The notes under the pieces: generated by a model
The model's database searches: none
What the model was told of the DNA's origin: nothing
What the model saw: only the letters and a program-made list of their open reading frames with translations
Made by a program: the position numbers and the translations under genes
Assembly: GCF_010668395.1 (NCBI RefSeq)
Contig: NZ_WUEY01000009.1
Location: 62,001-126,000, forward strand
Reading direction: 5' to 3'
Origin: Martinezella lusitana
Lineage (GTDB): Bacteria > Pseudomonadota > Alphaproteobacteria > Rhizobiales > Rhizobiaceae
Length of the DNA: 64,000 nucleotides
Shown here: positions 1-8,757 of the stretch, one piece after another
How positions within the stretch are numbered: the stretch's first letter is position 1
How the letters are laid out: each line of letters opens with the position of its first letter

Positions 1-421
1 AACGCTTGGACTGAGCAAGCGTCAATCTTCAGGATCAATCCGATGCTTCAACCTCGCCGAAATCTGCCATTGCGCCCAAATTTGGCAACAGCAATCTCAT
101 TCGTCAGCCTGGCGCCATCGATTCCGATCTCTGGCCCATGCTCTGTGTTCAAAGATCGGCTGCCGCCGATTGCGATTAAAGTAGCCGATGATCGATTCAC
201 CCTGTGATTGTGTCATTTTCGCAACGGCGAGTAATTTCCAGCGGCATTCACAATAGTTCGGTGCGCTTGGTATCTTGTCAAATCAGTGAAGCAGGTTCAG
301 GAAATAGTTCGCGGGGCTTACTACTTCGCACCTGATTATAGGGAACGTGAACGGGATGGGGTGGGGAATGCCGACTTTCGGCTTGGTATCTCATACCCAA
401 TCAAGAAAGATTGGAGTTATT
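1..421. other. Non-coding leader region upstream of porin
   Basis: No convincing gene is seen. The few short open frames here have no ribosome binding site and no recognisable protein. The 3' part must hold the porin promoter and a long 5' untranslated leader. I could not pick out a confident -35/-10 pair. The ATG at 422 is preceded by TTGGAG at a usable distance. Confidence 0.5.
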
Positions 422-1525
422 ATGAACATCAAGAGCCTTCTTCTCGGCTCCGCTGCTGCGCTGGCAGCAGTATCTGGTGCTCACGCGGCTGACGCTATCG
501 TTGCAGCTGAGCCGGAGCCGCTGGAATACGTCCGCATCTGCGACGCATACGGTGCAGGCTACTTCTTCATCCCGGGTACCGAAACCTGCCTCAAGATCGG
601 TGGCAAGGTTCGTACTGAAGGTGAGTGGTACAACGCTTACAACCGTGACAGCAAGCAGGGCACGCTGTGGCACACTCGTGCCGAGCTGAACGTCGACACC
701 GCGACCGACACCGAATACGGTCCGCTGAAGACCGAAACCATCGTTCGCTGGGACTGGAACGACGGCGGCTCCACCTCCACCAACCTGCTGTGGTCCTACA
801 TCAGCCTCGGCGGCTTCACGGTCGGTAAGAAGGACTCCCAGTACAACCTGTACATCGGTTACGCTGGCGACGTCATCAACGACGACGTGATCTATGACGG
901 CCCGTACGAACTCAACCAGTTGACCTATGAATACGACGGCGGCAACGGCTTCTCGGCTGTGATCTCGCTCGAAGATTCCAACTCCAGCGGCTCGGGCGCT
1001 GCCTACGGCGCAAGCTGGGCAACGGACGACAAGGCCAACCATTACGCTCCTGACGTTGTTGCCGGTGCCGGCTTCAAGTCTGGCGCATGGGGCTTCAAGG
1101 TCGTTGGCGGTTACGACTCGATCAAGTCGGAAGGCGCGATCAAGGCTCGTGTAGACGCTGACTTCGGCGGCTTCTCGGCATTCTTGATGGGTGGCTGGAA
1201 CACCGACGGCGACCAGCTCAACAAGTACGCAGGTACCAACCAAGACGTTTCCGCTTGCACGGCGCCGAATGGCACCGTCAATGCAGCGAAGTGCGGCTGG
1301 GGTGACTGGGCTGTCTGGGGTGGCGTTGGCGTTCCGGTCAACGATAAGCTGAAGTGGAACCTCCAGCTCGCCTACACCGACTCGAAGATCTTCGAAGCAA
1401 CCACGAACCTGAAGTTCAACCCGGTGAAGGATCTCCTGGTCGAGCCGGAATTGACCTACGTTCACTACGACTATGCCAAGGACGATACGGTTTCTGGTAT
1501 CCTGCGCTTCGAACGCAATTTCTAA
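422..1525 (+). CDS. Outer-membrane porin, RopA/Omp2b type
   Basis: Trimeric beta-barrel porin for passive diffusion of small hydrophilic solutes across the outer membrane. The product is 367 aa. It opens with a signal peptide (MNIKSLLLGSAAALAAVSGAHA, cleaved after AHA). The mature start is acidic and leads into the alphaproteobacterial porin signature: EYVRICDAYGAGYF, then PGTETCLKIGGKVR, with the conserved cysteine pair. The body alternates short hydrophilic loops with aromatic strand ends and the protein ends in the porin-type C-terminal phenylalanine (RFERNF). A longer in-frame start at 347 exists, but the ATG at 422 has a Shine-Dalgarno (TTGGAG) and begins the signal peptide. A strong terminator follows, so the gene is probably monocistronic. 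Which RopA paralogue it is cannot be told from the sequence. Confidence 0.95.
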   Translation: MNIKSLLLGSAAALAAVSGAHAADAIVAAEPEPLEYVRICDAYGAGYFFIPGTETCLKIGGKVRTEGEWYNAYNRDSKQGTLWHTRAELNVDTATDTEYGPLKTETIVRWDWNDGGSTSTNLLWSYISLGGFTVGKKDSQYNLYIGYAGDVINDDVIYDGPYELNQLTYEYDGGNGFSAVISLEDSNSSGSGAAYGASWATDDKANHYAPDVVAGAGFKSGAWGFKVVGGYDSIKSEGAIKARVDADFGGFSAFLMGGWNTDGDQLNKYAGTNQDVSACTAPNGTVNAAKCGWGDWAVWGGVGVPVNDKLKWNLQLAYTDSKIFEATTNLKFNPVKDLLVEPELTYVHYDYAKDDTVSGILRFERNF

Positions 1526-1558
1526 TAGATAGTTCCGGGCCTGTACCGGACCAAGGGA

Positions 1559-1588
1559 GCCCGACATACTTATGTGTCGGGCTTTTTT
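1559..1588 (+). terminator. Rho-independent terminator of the porin gene
   Basis: An 8-bp perfect stem (GCCCGACA with TGTCGGGC) around an 8-nt loop is followed directly by six T. It lies 33 nt after the porin stop codon. A second T-less hairpin (GACCAG with CTGGTC) follows at 1593-1611. Confidence 0.9.
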
Positions 1589-2165
1589 CGTTGACCAGTC
1601 GACGTCTGGTCGAAGAAAAAGGCCGCCTCGTTTTCATCACGGACTCGGGCTTTGATATTTTTGCCGAATTCGTGCTCAGGCGAGTGTCGCTATGAGCTTA
1701 ATCATTCCATTGAGATTTGCCATTGAGATTTGACCGGGCGCGTTGGAATGAACCCGTGTGGCGAGACCACAGGGCCGCGTCAAACTAAGCCTCCGTTGAG
1801 CAAGCAGGGTTCCCAATTCTTGCAGGGACATCAAGCTTATCTCACTAAGGTGGCCCCAGCGCCCACTGATAGTCGCCATCCCGCCTCAATCCTTTCAGCG
1901 GGTCGCATGCGCTGCCGACTTGCATTTTCGCAAGGATGCCTTCAGGTCGGGTGCGATCCTTGCTTGAATGCGGCAACATTTTAGACATTTGCGAAATTCA
2001 TTTGGGCAAGGAACAATCATTCCTAGAATCGATATTGACGTTAATCGGCGCAGGGATGACAAACGGAGTTGCATTTCGACCCCGCCCCATTGGACGTCGT
2101 GCCGAAAACAAACTGATTAGGCTCAAGAGATACGGCCGAGCAGTCCCACTCGGTCAGTTCAGCGG
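1589..2165. other. Gene-free region upstream of the dehydrogenase operon
   Basis: About 575 bp without a supported gene. Short frames in it have no recognisable content. It must contain the promoter for the downstream three-gene dehydrogenase operon. The only structure seen is a 13-bp tandem duplication at 1707-1732. Confidence 0.5.
1707..1732. repeat. Perfect 13-bp tandem duplication
   Basis: CCATTGAGATTTG occurs twice back to back (1707-1719 and 1720-1732). It lies in non-coding DNA and looks like a recent slippage or repair duplication. Confidence 0.85.
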
Positions 2166-2744
2166 ATGACCATGACAAAAGAACAGTATGATCAGGCCGG
2201 ATTGACGGAAAGCAATACCGTTCCCAGATATCTGAAAACCACGCGCCGCCAATTGCTGGCTGGTTCTGCCTTGTTGCTTGCCGATCTAGCATTCCACACC
2301 CCGGCACTGGCTGAAACGGAATCATCTGCCGCACACGCGGCCTTTCTGACGCTGTCGCTTAGGATAACGGGCAAAGATCAGCTCTCGCCGGCCACGGCAG
2401 GCCGGATTCTTGCAGCGCTTGCAGCGGACGATCCGGCTTTACCGGTGAAGATTGAAAAGCTGAGCGAGCTTTCGACCTCGGCCATCTCTCCAGCGGCCCT
2501 CAAACAGGCGGCTGCAACTGTCGGTCTCGATGGCGTCGTGATGGCAATCGTATCTGCTTGGTATACCGGGACGATCGACACCAAGGCCGGACCCGTTGTT
2601 GTCGCCTACAAGGATGCCCTGATGTATCAGCCGGTCGCCGATGGTTTGACCGTGCCGACCTATTGCAACCGGGGACCTCTCTGGTGGAGCGATCTTCCTC
2701 CACAAGTCACCCGCATCCCGCAAAACAATCCGAAAGTGCTGTAA
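2166..2744 (+). CDS. Small (gamma) subunit of a membrane-bound FAD dehydrogenase, FAD-SLDH family
   Basis: Small subunit of a periplasmic three-subunit sugar/polyol/sugar-acid dehydrogenase of the sorbitol, fructose or gluconate dehydrogenase type. The product is 192 aa. Residues about 24-50 form a Tat-like signal: TTRRQLLAG with twin arginines, a hydrophobic stretch, then a PALA cleavage site. The tryptophan- and tyrosine-rich C-terminal half (SAWYTGTID, LMYQPVADGLTVPTYCNRGP) is the family hallmark. In this family the small subunit escorts the folded flavoprotein through the Tat pore and has no active site of its own. It is followed two nucleotides later by the GMC subunit gene, so the two are surely co-transcribed. 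The substrate cannot be read from the sequence. The start may also be the ATG at 2172. Confidence 0.85.
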   Translation: MTMTKEQYDQAGLTESNTVPRYLKTTRRQLLAGSALLLADLAFHTPALAETESSAAHAAFLTLSLRITGKDQLSPATAGRILAALAADDPALPVKIEKLSELSTSAISPAALKQAAATVGLDGVVMAIVSAWYTGTIDTKAGPVVVAYKDALMYQPVADGLTVPTYCNRGPLWWSDLPPQVTRIPQNNPKVL

Positions 2745-2746
2745 TC

Positions 2747-4393
2747 ATGACATCTCCTGTTTTCTCAAATGGCGATGCGACAGCGGACGTCGCTATTGTC
2801 GGATCCGGCGTTGTCGGCGCTCTGATTGCCGAGCAGCTGGCAGCTGCAGGCCATGCCGTTCTCGTGCTGGATGCCGGCTTGCGGATCGAGCGCGCACAGG
2901 CTGTGGAAAACTGGCGCAATATGCCTTTCAAGAACCGCGCCGGCTCGGACTTTCAAGGATTGTATCCGCAGTCCAAATGGGCGCCGGCGCCGCTTTATTG
3001 GCCTGAGAACAACTATGTCGAGCTGTCCGGGCCCGACGGCAAGGGTTTCAAGCAGGGTTATCTTAAAACGGTCGGTGGTACGACCTGGCACTGGGCGGCT
3101 TCGTGTTGGCGGCATCTGCCCGTCGATCTCAAAATGCGCTCGACCTATGGTGTCGGCCGTGACTGGCCGATTTCCTACGACGAACTCGAGCCCTATTACT
3201 GTCGCGCGGAGGACGCGATGGGAGTTGCCGGCCCCAATGATCCGGCGCTGCAGTCGCCGTCTGAACGCAGCAAGCCCTATCCGATGGACATGGTTCCCTG
3301 GAGCTACGGCGACAAGCGCTTTGCCGAAATCGTCAATGCGCATGGCTATCGTTCCGTCCCCATCCCGCAGGGGCGCAGCACAAAACCCTGGAAGGGACGT
3401 CCGACCTGCTGTGGCAACAATAACTGTCAGCCCATCTGTCCGATCGGTGCCATGTATAACGGCATTCATACCGTCCTGGCGGCGGAAGAACTCGGCGCGG
3501 TCGTGCTTTCCGAAGCGACCGCCTATAAGATCGATACCGACGAGAACAATCGCATCACCGCCATCCATTGGTACGACAACGAACATCGCTCGCACAAGGT
3601 AACGGCAAAGACCTTTGTCGTCGCCTGCAACTCGATGGAATCGCCTCGCCTGCTATTGGCGGCGGCAAACGACCGTAATCCGGCGGGCATTGCGAACTCG
3701 TCCGATCAAGTTGGCCGAAATATGATGGATCATTCCGGATTTCACTGTTTCTTCCAGGCGGCCGAGCCTCTCTGGATCGGCCGCGGACCGGCGCAGAGCA
3801 GCTGTCTCGTCGGCCCGAGAGACGGCACCTTCCGCTCCGAATATTCGGCCAACAAGATGATCCTGAACAATATCACGCAGGTGACGACGGCAACGTCGGC
3901 GGCACTTGCCAAAGGTCTTGTCGGCGAGGAGCTCGATGCGGAAATCCGCAAGCGGACGGTCCACGGTGTCGACCTTTCGATCAGCCTCGAGCCGCTGCCG
4001 GATCCGAAGAACCGGGTCACGCTCAGCAAGACCAGGCGCGATCCGCACGATATCCCCTGTCCTGACGTCTACTACGATGTCGGTGACTACGTGCGTAAAG
4101 GCTTCGACGCGGCGAGCCGCCAATTGCAGGAAATCGGCCAGTTGTTCAGCGCGTCGGACTTCCAGATCACCACGTCCCTCAATGCAAACAACCACATCAT
4201 GGGCGGATGCATCATGGGCAGTGATCCGAAGGATTCGGTCGTTAATGGCGACTGTCGTGCCCACGATCACGTCAATCTGTGGATTCCCGGTGGATCGGCC
4301 ATACCATCGGCAAGCGTCGTCAACAGCACGCTCACCATGGCTGCTCTCGGCATCAAGGCGGCAGACGATATTTCACGCGTGCTGAGGGCGTGA
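2747..4393 (+). CDS. GMC-family FAD dehydrogenase, catalytic subunit
   Basis: Flavoprotein that oxidises an alcohol or sugar substrate in the periplasm and passes electrons to the cytochrome c subunit encoded next. The product is 548 aa. It has an N-terminal dinucleotide-binding fold (VAIVGSGVVGALIAEQLAAAG, residues about 14-34). Around residues 221-233 is a cysteine-rich segment (CCGNNNCQPICP), the type that binds a 3Fe-4S cluster in fructose/sorbitol-type dehydrogenases. The GMC C-terminal domain carries NNHIMGGCIMG and the final NSTLTMAALGIKAADDI helix. It lacks its own signal peptide, in keeping with Tat co-export by the upstream small subunit. The ATG at 2747 follows the upstream stop by two bases; a longer frame from 2558 overlaps that gene and is not used. 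Confidence 0.92.
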   Translation: MTSPVFSNGDATADVAIVGSGVVGALIAEQLAAAGHAVLVLDAGLRIERAQAVENWRNMPFKNRAGSDFQGLYPQSKWAPAPLYWPENNYVELSGPDGKGFKQGYLKTVGGTTWHWAASCWRHLPVDLKMRSTYGVGRDWPISYDELEPYYCRAEDAMGVAGPNDPALQSPSERSKPYPMDMVPWSYGDKRFAEIVNAHGYRSVPIPQGRSTKPWKGRPTCCGNNNCQPICPIGAMYNGIHTVLAAEELGAVVLSEATAYKIDTDENNRITAIHWYDNEHRSHKVTAKTFVVACNSMESPRLLLAAANDRNPAGIANSSDQVGRNMMDHSGFHCFFQAAEPLWIGRGPAQSSCLVGPRDGTFRSEYSANKMILNNITQVTTATSAALAKGLVGEELDAEIRKRTVHGVDLSISLEPLPDPKNRVTLSKTRRDPHDIPCPDVYYDVGDYVRKGFDAASRQLQEIGQLFSASDFQITTSLNANNHIMGGCIMGSDPKDSVVNGDCRAHDHVNLWIPGGSAIPSASVVNSTLTMAALGIKAADDISRVLRA

Positions 4394-4396
4394 ACC

Positions 4397-5833
4397 ATGA
4401 GGATATCATCTCTCGTCGTTTCGATAGTCTCCGCTCTTGGCACAATTGGCTCCAGTGCGCAGGCACAGACGCTTACCGATGCGGCACTCGTCGAAAGGGG
4501 GCATGCTGTTGCCACGGCAGCTGATTGCATGGCATGCCACACGGTGCCGCGCACGGGCAAGCCTTTTGCAGGCGGCTATGCAATCGTCTCTCCCTTGGGA
4601 ACGATCTACTCGACGAATATCACTCCGTCAAAGACGTCGGGCATTGGCGGCTATAGCGAGGCCGAGTTCTCCCGCGCCGTTCGCCAGGGCATCCGCAAGG
4701 ACGGCGCCCATCTCTACCCGGCCATGCCCTATGATTCCTATGCGGGCATCACCGACGAAGATATGCACGCGCTTTATGCTTACTTCATGCACGGCGTCGA
4801 ACCGGTGGACGAGGTGTCAAAAGAGCAGACGGCGCTGCCGTTTCCGTTCAACCTGCGTTTCTCCATGGCGTTCTGGAACGTGCTCTATGCCGGCACGACA
4901 CCTTTTACTCCAGTTGCAGGCGTCAGTGCCGAGATCAATCGCGGCGCATATCTCGTCAATGTCCTTGGGCACTGCACGTCCTGCCACACGCCGCGAAACG
5001 CCCTGATGGGGGCCATTCAAAGCGAAGCACTTGCCGGAGGCTTCGTTGGCCCCTGGTATGCGCCGAATATCACCTCCGATCCTGTCAGTGGTATCGGCGG
5101 CTGGACGCCGGACGAACTGGTCGCCTATTTGCGTACCGGGCATGCCAAAGGGAAGAACCAGGCGGCCGGTGGCATGGCAGAAGCTGTCCAGAACAGCCTG
5201 CAATATTTGCCTGAGAGCGATCTCGCCGCGATCGCGGCCTACTTGAAAAGCACAGATCCCATCCGAGACAAGACTGAGGAGCGGGCTGCTTACGAATTCG
5301 GCTCCCCGCATAGCGACGAGGACAGCATTCGCGGCACCTATCCACCGACAGCGCATGACAGCCTGGCAAGCGGCAAGGAACTTTACAGCGGTTATTGCGC
5401 CAGCTGCCATCAGCCAAACGGGGCTGGCAGCGACGATCAGGCCTATCCATCCTTGTTCCACAACACGGCAACGGGTTCGATCCGGCCCGCCAACCTCGTG
5501 GCTGTGATCCTTTACGGCATCGATCGGGAGGTCGATGGCAAGGAAGTGCTGATGCCGGGCTTCGGCAAGCAGTCTTACGTGACGCCTTTGACGGATCGGC
5601 AGATCGCGGATCTGTCCAACTACGTGCTGCAGAATTTCGGAAACTCCCAGGCGAATGTGACACCCGACGACGTCGCGATGGCCCGGACGGGTGGCCCGAA
5701 GCCCATCCTCGCAACCGTTCAACCGTTCATTCTTCCAACATTGGTCGGGATTGCCATTGTCATTATCCTGATCGCCGCCGGCTGGTTCATCGGCAAGCGC
5801 AGGCGGCGGTTGGCGCCGGTGGCAGCGCGGTGA
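4397..5833 (+). CDS. Triheme cytochrome c subunit of the FAD dehydrogenase
   Basis: Membrane-anchored electron acceptor that takes electrons from the GMC subunit and delivers them to ubiquinone or the terminal oxidases. The product is 478 aa. A signal peptide covers residues 1-23. There are three covalent heme sites: CMACH at 44-48, CTSCH near 193 and CASCH near 334. Methionines that can serve as sixth ligands follow each domain. A single C-terminal transmembrane helix (about residues 443-463) ends in a basic KRRRR anchor. The gene begins three nucleotides after the GMC stop and completes the small/large/cytochrome operon. The length and the three-heme layout match gluconate, sorbitol and alcohol dehydrogenase cytochrome subunits. 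Confidence 0.93.
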   Translation: MRISSLVVSIVSALGTIGSSAQAQTLTDAALVERGHAVATAADCMACHTVPRTGKPFAGGYAIVSPLGTIYSTNITPSKTSGIGGYSEAEFSRAVRQGIRKDGAHLYPAMPYDSYAGITDEDMHALYAYFMHGVEPVDEVSKEQTALPFPFNLRFSMAFWNVLYAGTTPFTPVAGVSAEINRGAYLVNVLGHCTSCHTPRNALMGAIQSEALAGGFVGPWYAPNITSDPVSGIGGWTPDELVAYLRTGHAKGKNQAAGGMAEAVQNSLQYLPESDLAAIAAYLKSTDPIRDKTEERAAYEFGSPHSDEDSIRGTYPPTAHDSLASGKELYSGYCASCHQPNGAGSDDQAYPSLFHNTATGSIRPANLVAVILYGIDREVDGKEVLMPGFGKQSYVTPLTDRQIADLSNYVLQNFGNSQANVTPDDVAMARTGGPKPILATVQPFILPTLVGIAIVIILIAAGWFIGKRRRRLAPVAAR

Positions 5834-6080
5834 AAGGGATCTGATCGGATAGATTGCGGGAGATTGAATTTAGCGTAGCGAGTTCGACCGTATCGACAGT
5901 TCCGGACTATTGGCGGTGATCTATGAAGATGGAGAATGTTCCGTTGCTCTGATCCGCCGCAAGGAAGCAATCTATTGCAAGCGGGCACACTTTAGCAGAC
6001 GGTTGATCTTTGGGCTTCAACTGAATTTGTGCAGGAGGGAATGGAACTGGCATGCCTTCATCCATTCTTACCTTTGCCAA

Positions 6081-6404
6081 TCAAACTCCTGTCGTGGCGA
6101 ATGGAATTTCCGTTCCGGGTATCCACTCAATGCCATCTGTCAAAATTTTAGGTAGGTCCGAAAGACTTCCCTCGATGATGGTTTGAATGCCATAAAAAAT
6201 TAGGATGTCCTGCGTGGAAATGCGAAACAGCAGTTTATTGTCTCCTGGTCTGAGAATTGCGTTTCCTTCACCGAAATTGATAAGCCAATCAACGTCGTCA
6301 CGGGAGATCGACTGACAGAGTTGACTTATGCGGTTGCATATGTGCTTGAGGGACAGAAGCGAATTGTCAACATGGACGAATCCCTCGACAATATAATCTT
6401 GCAT
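6081..6404 (-). CDS. Hypothetical protein, 107 aa
   Basis: I do not recognise this family. The product begins MQDYIVEGFVHVDNSLLSL and has an even mix of hydrophobic and charged residues, with a plausible alternating helix/strand pattern. There is no signal peptide and no membrane segment. A good ribosome binding site (AGGAAA) sits 4 nt before the ATG at 6404, which argues for a real gene. Codon use is less GC-rich than in the flanking operons. It stands alone in a gene-poor stretch that also holds remnants, so it may be an acquired orphan. Confidence 0.5.
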   Translation of the reverse strand: MQDYIVEGFVHVDNSLLSLKHICNRISQLCQSISRDDVDWLINFGEGNAILRPGDNKLLFRISTQDILIFYGIQTIIEGSLSDLPKILTDGIEWIPGTEIPFATTGV

Positions 6405-7316
6405 GTGATTTCCTGCTAGTTGCGGGCGCTATCCATCGTCGGAGAAGTGTCTTGATCGTAATGGGCCGAGCTGCTGGTGTGTGAAAGTCAGCTTGCTAGC
6501 GCGTGCCGGCAATTCGGATGAAAAGGCCGCAAGTCACGGCACCATAATGTGTGTGCGGTTTTGAGCAGATTCTTGACGATTCCGATTTGCGCCTGGCTGC
6601 GACGTGGCCATGCGATCCTCCTATTCCCGTGGCTGCCTCTTGCAATGCAGGATCGAATTCGGGAACGAGCTGTCTACAATGGCCCGTTTTACCAAAGTCA
6701 CATTGCTGTTGTAATGGCCAACCGATGGGAGAAGATTCGCAAATAATCGGATTTCGTCAATTTATAAGCCTTATTTAAAATATGATTAGCTGATCTAATA
6801 CCTGAGACAGATTTGATGCCGGAGCCTGCCAGATTACCTACCAACACAGTTTTCAGTTATGACAAAAGCAGCTGGAAATATCGGTCAGATGATTGCATGA
6901 CCTCCGGATCGTCCATCGTGGGATCGCACTGCAGGTTGCTTTGCGGCATATCATATGACTGGCACCAGTGGCATATTGTCTATGGCCAGTCTCTCCGGGC
7001 GACGTGAATCCAGCTTCTCGGATAGAATGCAGAGCCCTTCGAACGAGCATCCTCAGCGACGAGCAGCTTTTGGTAAGGTCACTCTTTCTTGCTCGCTCAT
7101 GGCTTCAGCGGAGTTCCATACCCAAGTTGTCAACTCGATTCATGAAAGGTTCGAGCATCCATGCTTTCGCCGTCGGGGAGAACCATGAGGATTGGAGCGA
7201 CGCGGCATATTCCGGTAAAAAGGTCTTCAATATGCCGCTCAGCCATGTCGTCATTGTCGTCTTATACTGTATGGCGATAGCTGAGAAACTTTCGTTTTGT
7301 AGTGTATACTCTGTGG
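6405..7316. other. Gene-poor, relatively AT-rich region
   Basis: About 900 bp in which every open frame is short and lacks a recognisable product or a clear ribosome binding site. A 189-codon plus-strand frame at 6968-7537 crosses the XRE gene out of frame and is probably spurious. No repeat, RNA gene or inverted terminus is obvious. It is probably decayed accessory DNA. Confidence 0.45.
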
Positions 7317-7526
7317 ATGAATACTCTGCAGATCGCAATAAGTGGTCGAACGGATGCTCGAGGTACTTTTGCACGAAATCTGGTGAGGTTTCGAAACGCC
7401 CGAGAGCTGAGCCAGGAAGGGCTTGCCTTCTTGGTCGAGGTCCATTGGACGGTGATAAGCGACTACGAATGTTGCAGACATTCACCAACATACGAGAACA
7501 TGATCAAGCTTGCCACAGCACTCTAG
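7317..7526 (+). pseudogene. Short XRE-type HTH protein ending at an internal amber codon
   Basis: Small Cro/CI-type DNA-binding protein. The reading frame (69 aa) shows a helix-turn-helix: FARNLVRFRNARELSQEGLA, then a degenerate recognition helix (VHWTVISDYECC), then SPTYENMIKLATAL. After that, TAG at 7524-7526 interrupts the frame. Reading through gives VTVEDLIRQSPEG and a stop at 7566-7568, which is the usual ending of this rhizobial HTH family. The gene is therefore probably a nonsense allele (one base change from GAG or CAG). A GTG at 7302 would extend the N-terminus by five residues. The truncation removes only the last helix, so partial function is possible. Confidence 0.65.
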
Positions 7527-7527
7527 G

Positions 7528-8187
7528 TCACCGTTGAGGACCTAATAAGGCAATCGCCCGAAGGCTAGGGGTCTCGGTTTTGATCATTGCCAGCAGATCT
7601 GTCAACACGGAGCGCAGCGGCGGCCACGGGAACTCGTCGCAATCGGGTGATGCTATCCCCATGGTGAGAACGACGTGCAACTTGGCAATCACCCCTTCGA
7701 TGGAGTGCGCTCGCATATCCCACAGGTCTGCTGCCAGGGCACACTCGCGATCGGCGGCTACGCTTTCGGCTTCTCGAGCTTGTGTATATCCCGTAACGCT
7801 GCAGCCTTTAGTCCAGCGACTGAGCTGCGCCGACAAGGCATCTTTTGCCCTATCCCGGGCTTCAGCCAGATCATCGCCTTTGAGCCAATATTCAATCTCG
7901 GCCTCGCTTTGCACGGCGATGGGATCGACCTTTCCAGCAACGTCGATTTTTATGACGGGAAAACCGATGGTCTCCGTCAGCTGGACCTCGAGGCGCTGTT
8001 GCAGATGGCATAGTATGGTAAACTCGCGATGCGCCTCATTCCACGCCCACCATGTTCCCAAGGTCGAATCAGCATTGGGATCGTCTCCAACGCGATGTTC
8101 TGTTCGGGCTAGAAAATCTGTGGTGTATGACAGAATGTTTAGGCGGGTATTTGCAGACAAACTTCTGCTATTCTCAGAATCAGCCAT
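7528..8187 (-). CDS. Hypothetical protein, 219 aa
   Basis: A soluble protein without signal peptide or membrane segment. Recognisable features are an aromatic-rich N-terminal segment (STLGTWWAWNEAHREF, about residues 41-56), a charged helical middle (AEIEYWLKGDDLAEARDRAKDAL) and a long helical C-terminus. I do not know a function. Codon use is normal for the genome, and the frame is open over its whole length on the minus strand. Its 3' end converges on the XRE gene at 7317-7526 and overlaps that gene's read-through tail (7527-7568). It is divergent from the second XRE gene at 8332, with about 145 bp between them. Confidence 0.7.
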   Translation of the reverse strand: MADSENSRSLSANTRLNILSYTTDFLARTEHRVGDDPNADSTLGTWWAWNEAHREFTILCHLQQRLEVQLTETIGFPVIKIDVAGKVDPIAVQSEAEIEYWLKGDDLAEARDRAKDALSAQLSRWTKGCSVTGYTQAREAESVAADRECALAADLWDMRAHSIEGVIAKLHVVLTMGIASPDCDEFPWPPLRSVLTDLLAMIKTETPSLRAIALLGPQR

Positions 8188-8331
8188 GATCCGAGCTCCA
8201 CTAAGCTTGGTTGTGGTTAGGCTGCATTCGGTGTTCCTAGCACTGAGTGCAGCCGCAGTTTACTTGGCCTCGGCTCTTTCAAGACTGAGCTTCAGACTCA
8301 AGCGACGTACTAAATATCACAAGAGACAAAA

Positions 8332-8604
8332 TTGATCAATTCGAAATCATATGATGTCAACAAAATCACCGGAGCTCAATTGCGGGCGGCGCGTGCGCTA
8401 ATCCGCTGGAGCGCAAAAGATCTCGCAAACGCAGCTGGCGTTGGTGTTGCGACAGTGAGCCGAGCCGAAGTTGAGGATGGTATTCCGCCTATCACAAATG
8501 CAAACTTAACAGCCATTCGGTTGGCTTTGGAAGCCGCAGGGATAGAGTTTATTCCTAAAAATGGCGGCGGTGTCGGCGTACGTTTCAAGAATATTACGCC
8601 GTGA
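8332..8604 (+). CDS. XRE-family transcriptional regulator, 90 aa
   Basis: Small helix-turn-helix DNA-binding protein. Residues 14-64 form the HTH: ITGAQLRAARALIRWSAKDL, AAGVGVATVSRAE, then NLTAIRLALEAAGIEF. The C-terminal GGGVGVRF tail is typical of a common alphaproteobacterial class, often found in mobile or defence contexts. No in-frame ATG precedes the domain, so TTG at 8332 is the likely start, preceded by AAGAG. It is divergent from the 219-aa hypothetical. The target is unknown; the inverted repeat at 8658-8706 downstream could be a binding site, but this is only a guess. Confidence 0.8.
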   Translation: MINSKSYDVNKITGAQLRAARALIRWSAKDLANAAGVGVATVSRAEVEDGIPPITNANLTAIRLALEAAGIEFIPKNGGGVGVRFKNITP

Positions 8605-8657
8605 GGACCGCAGTGCGGTGCTTTGATGCGGCTTGGACATGTGACCAGTTTAATCAT

Positions 8658-8706
8658 TTGTAACCGGAGAAGGCGGCGCCAGCGCGAAAGTAATACTCGG
8701 TTACAA
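8658..8706. promoter_or_regulatory. 9-bp perfect inverted repeat around a 31-bp spacer
   Basis: TTGTAACCG (8658-8666) is matched by CGGTTACAA (8698-8706). It lies between the XRE gene and the FRG remnant. It could be a regulator site, an RNA stem or a decayed element end. There is no T-tract. Confidence 0.4.
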
Positions 8707-8757
8707 GGTACGATCGATCATGGACGAAATGGCATCAAGTGTCGCGCTCATAGGTGA

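Noticed and set aside
401..1567. 388-codon minus-strand open frame opposite the porin
   Set aside because: The porin on the plus strand has signal peptide, family blocks and terminator; the minus frame is an antisense shadow.
1593..1611. GACCAG/CTGGTC hairpin after the porin terminator
   Set aside because: No T-tract and it follows a complete terminator; likely chance or a minor back-up structure.
6968..7537. 189-codon plus-strand frame in the gene-poor region
   Set aside because: No ribosome binding site and no recognisable domain; it overlaps the XRE frame in another register.
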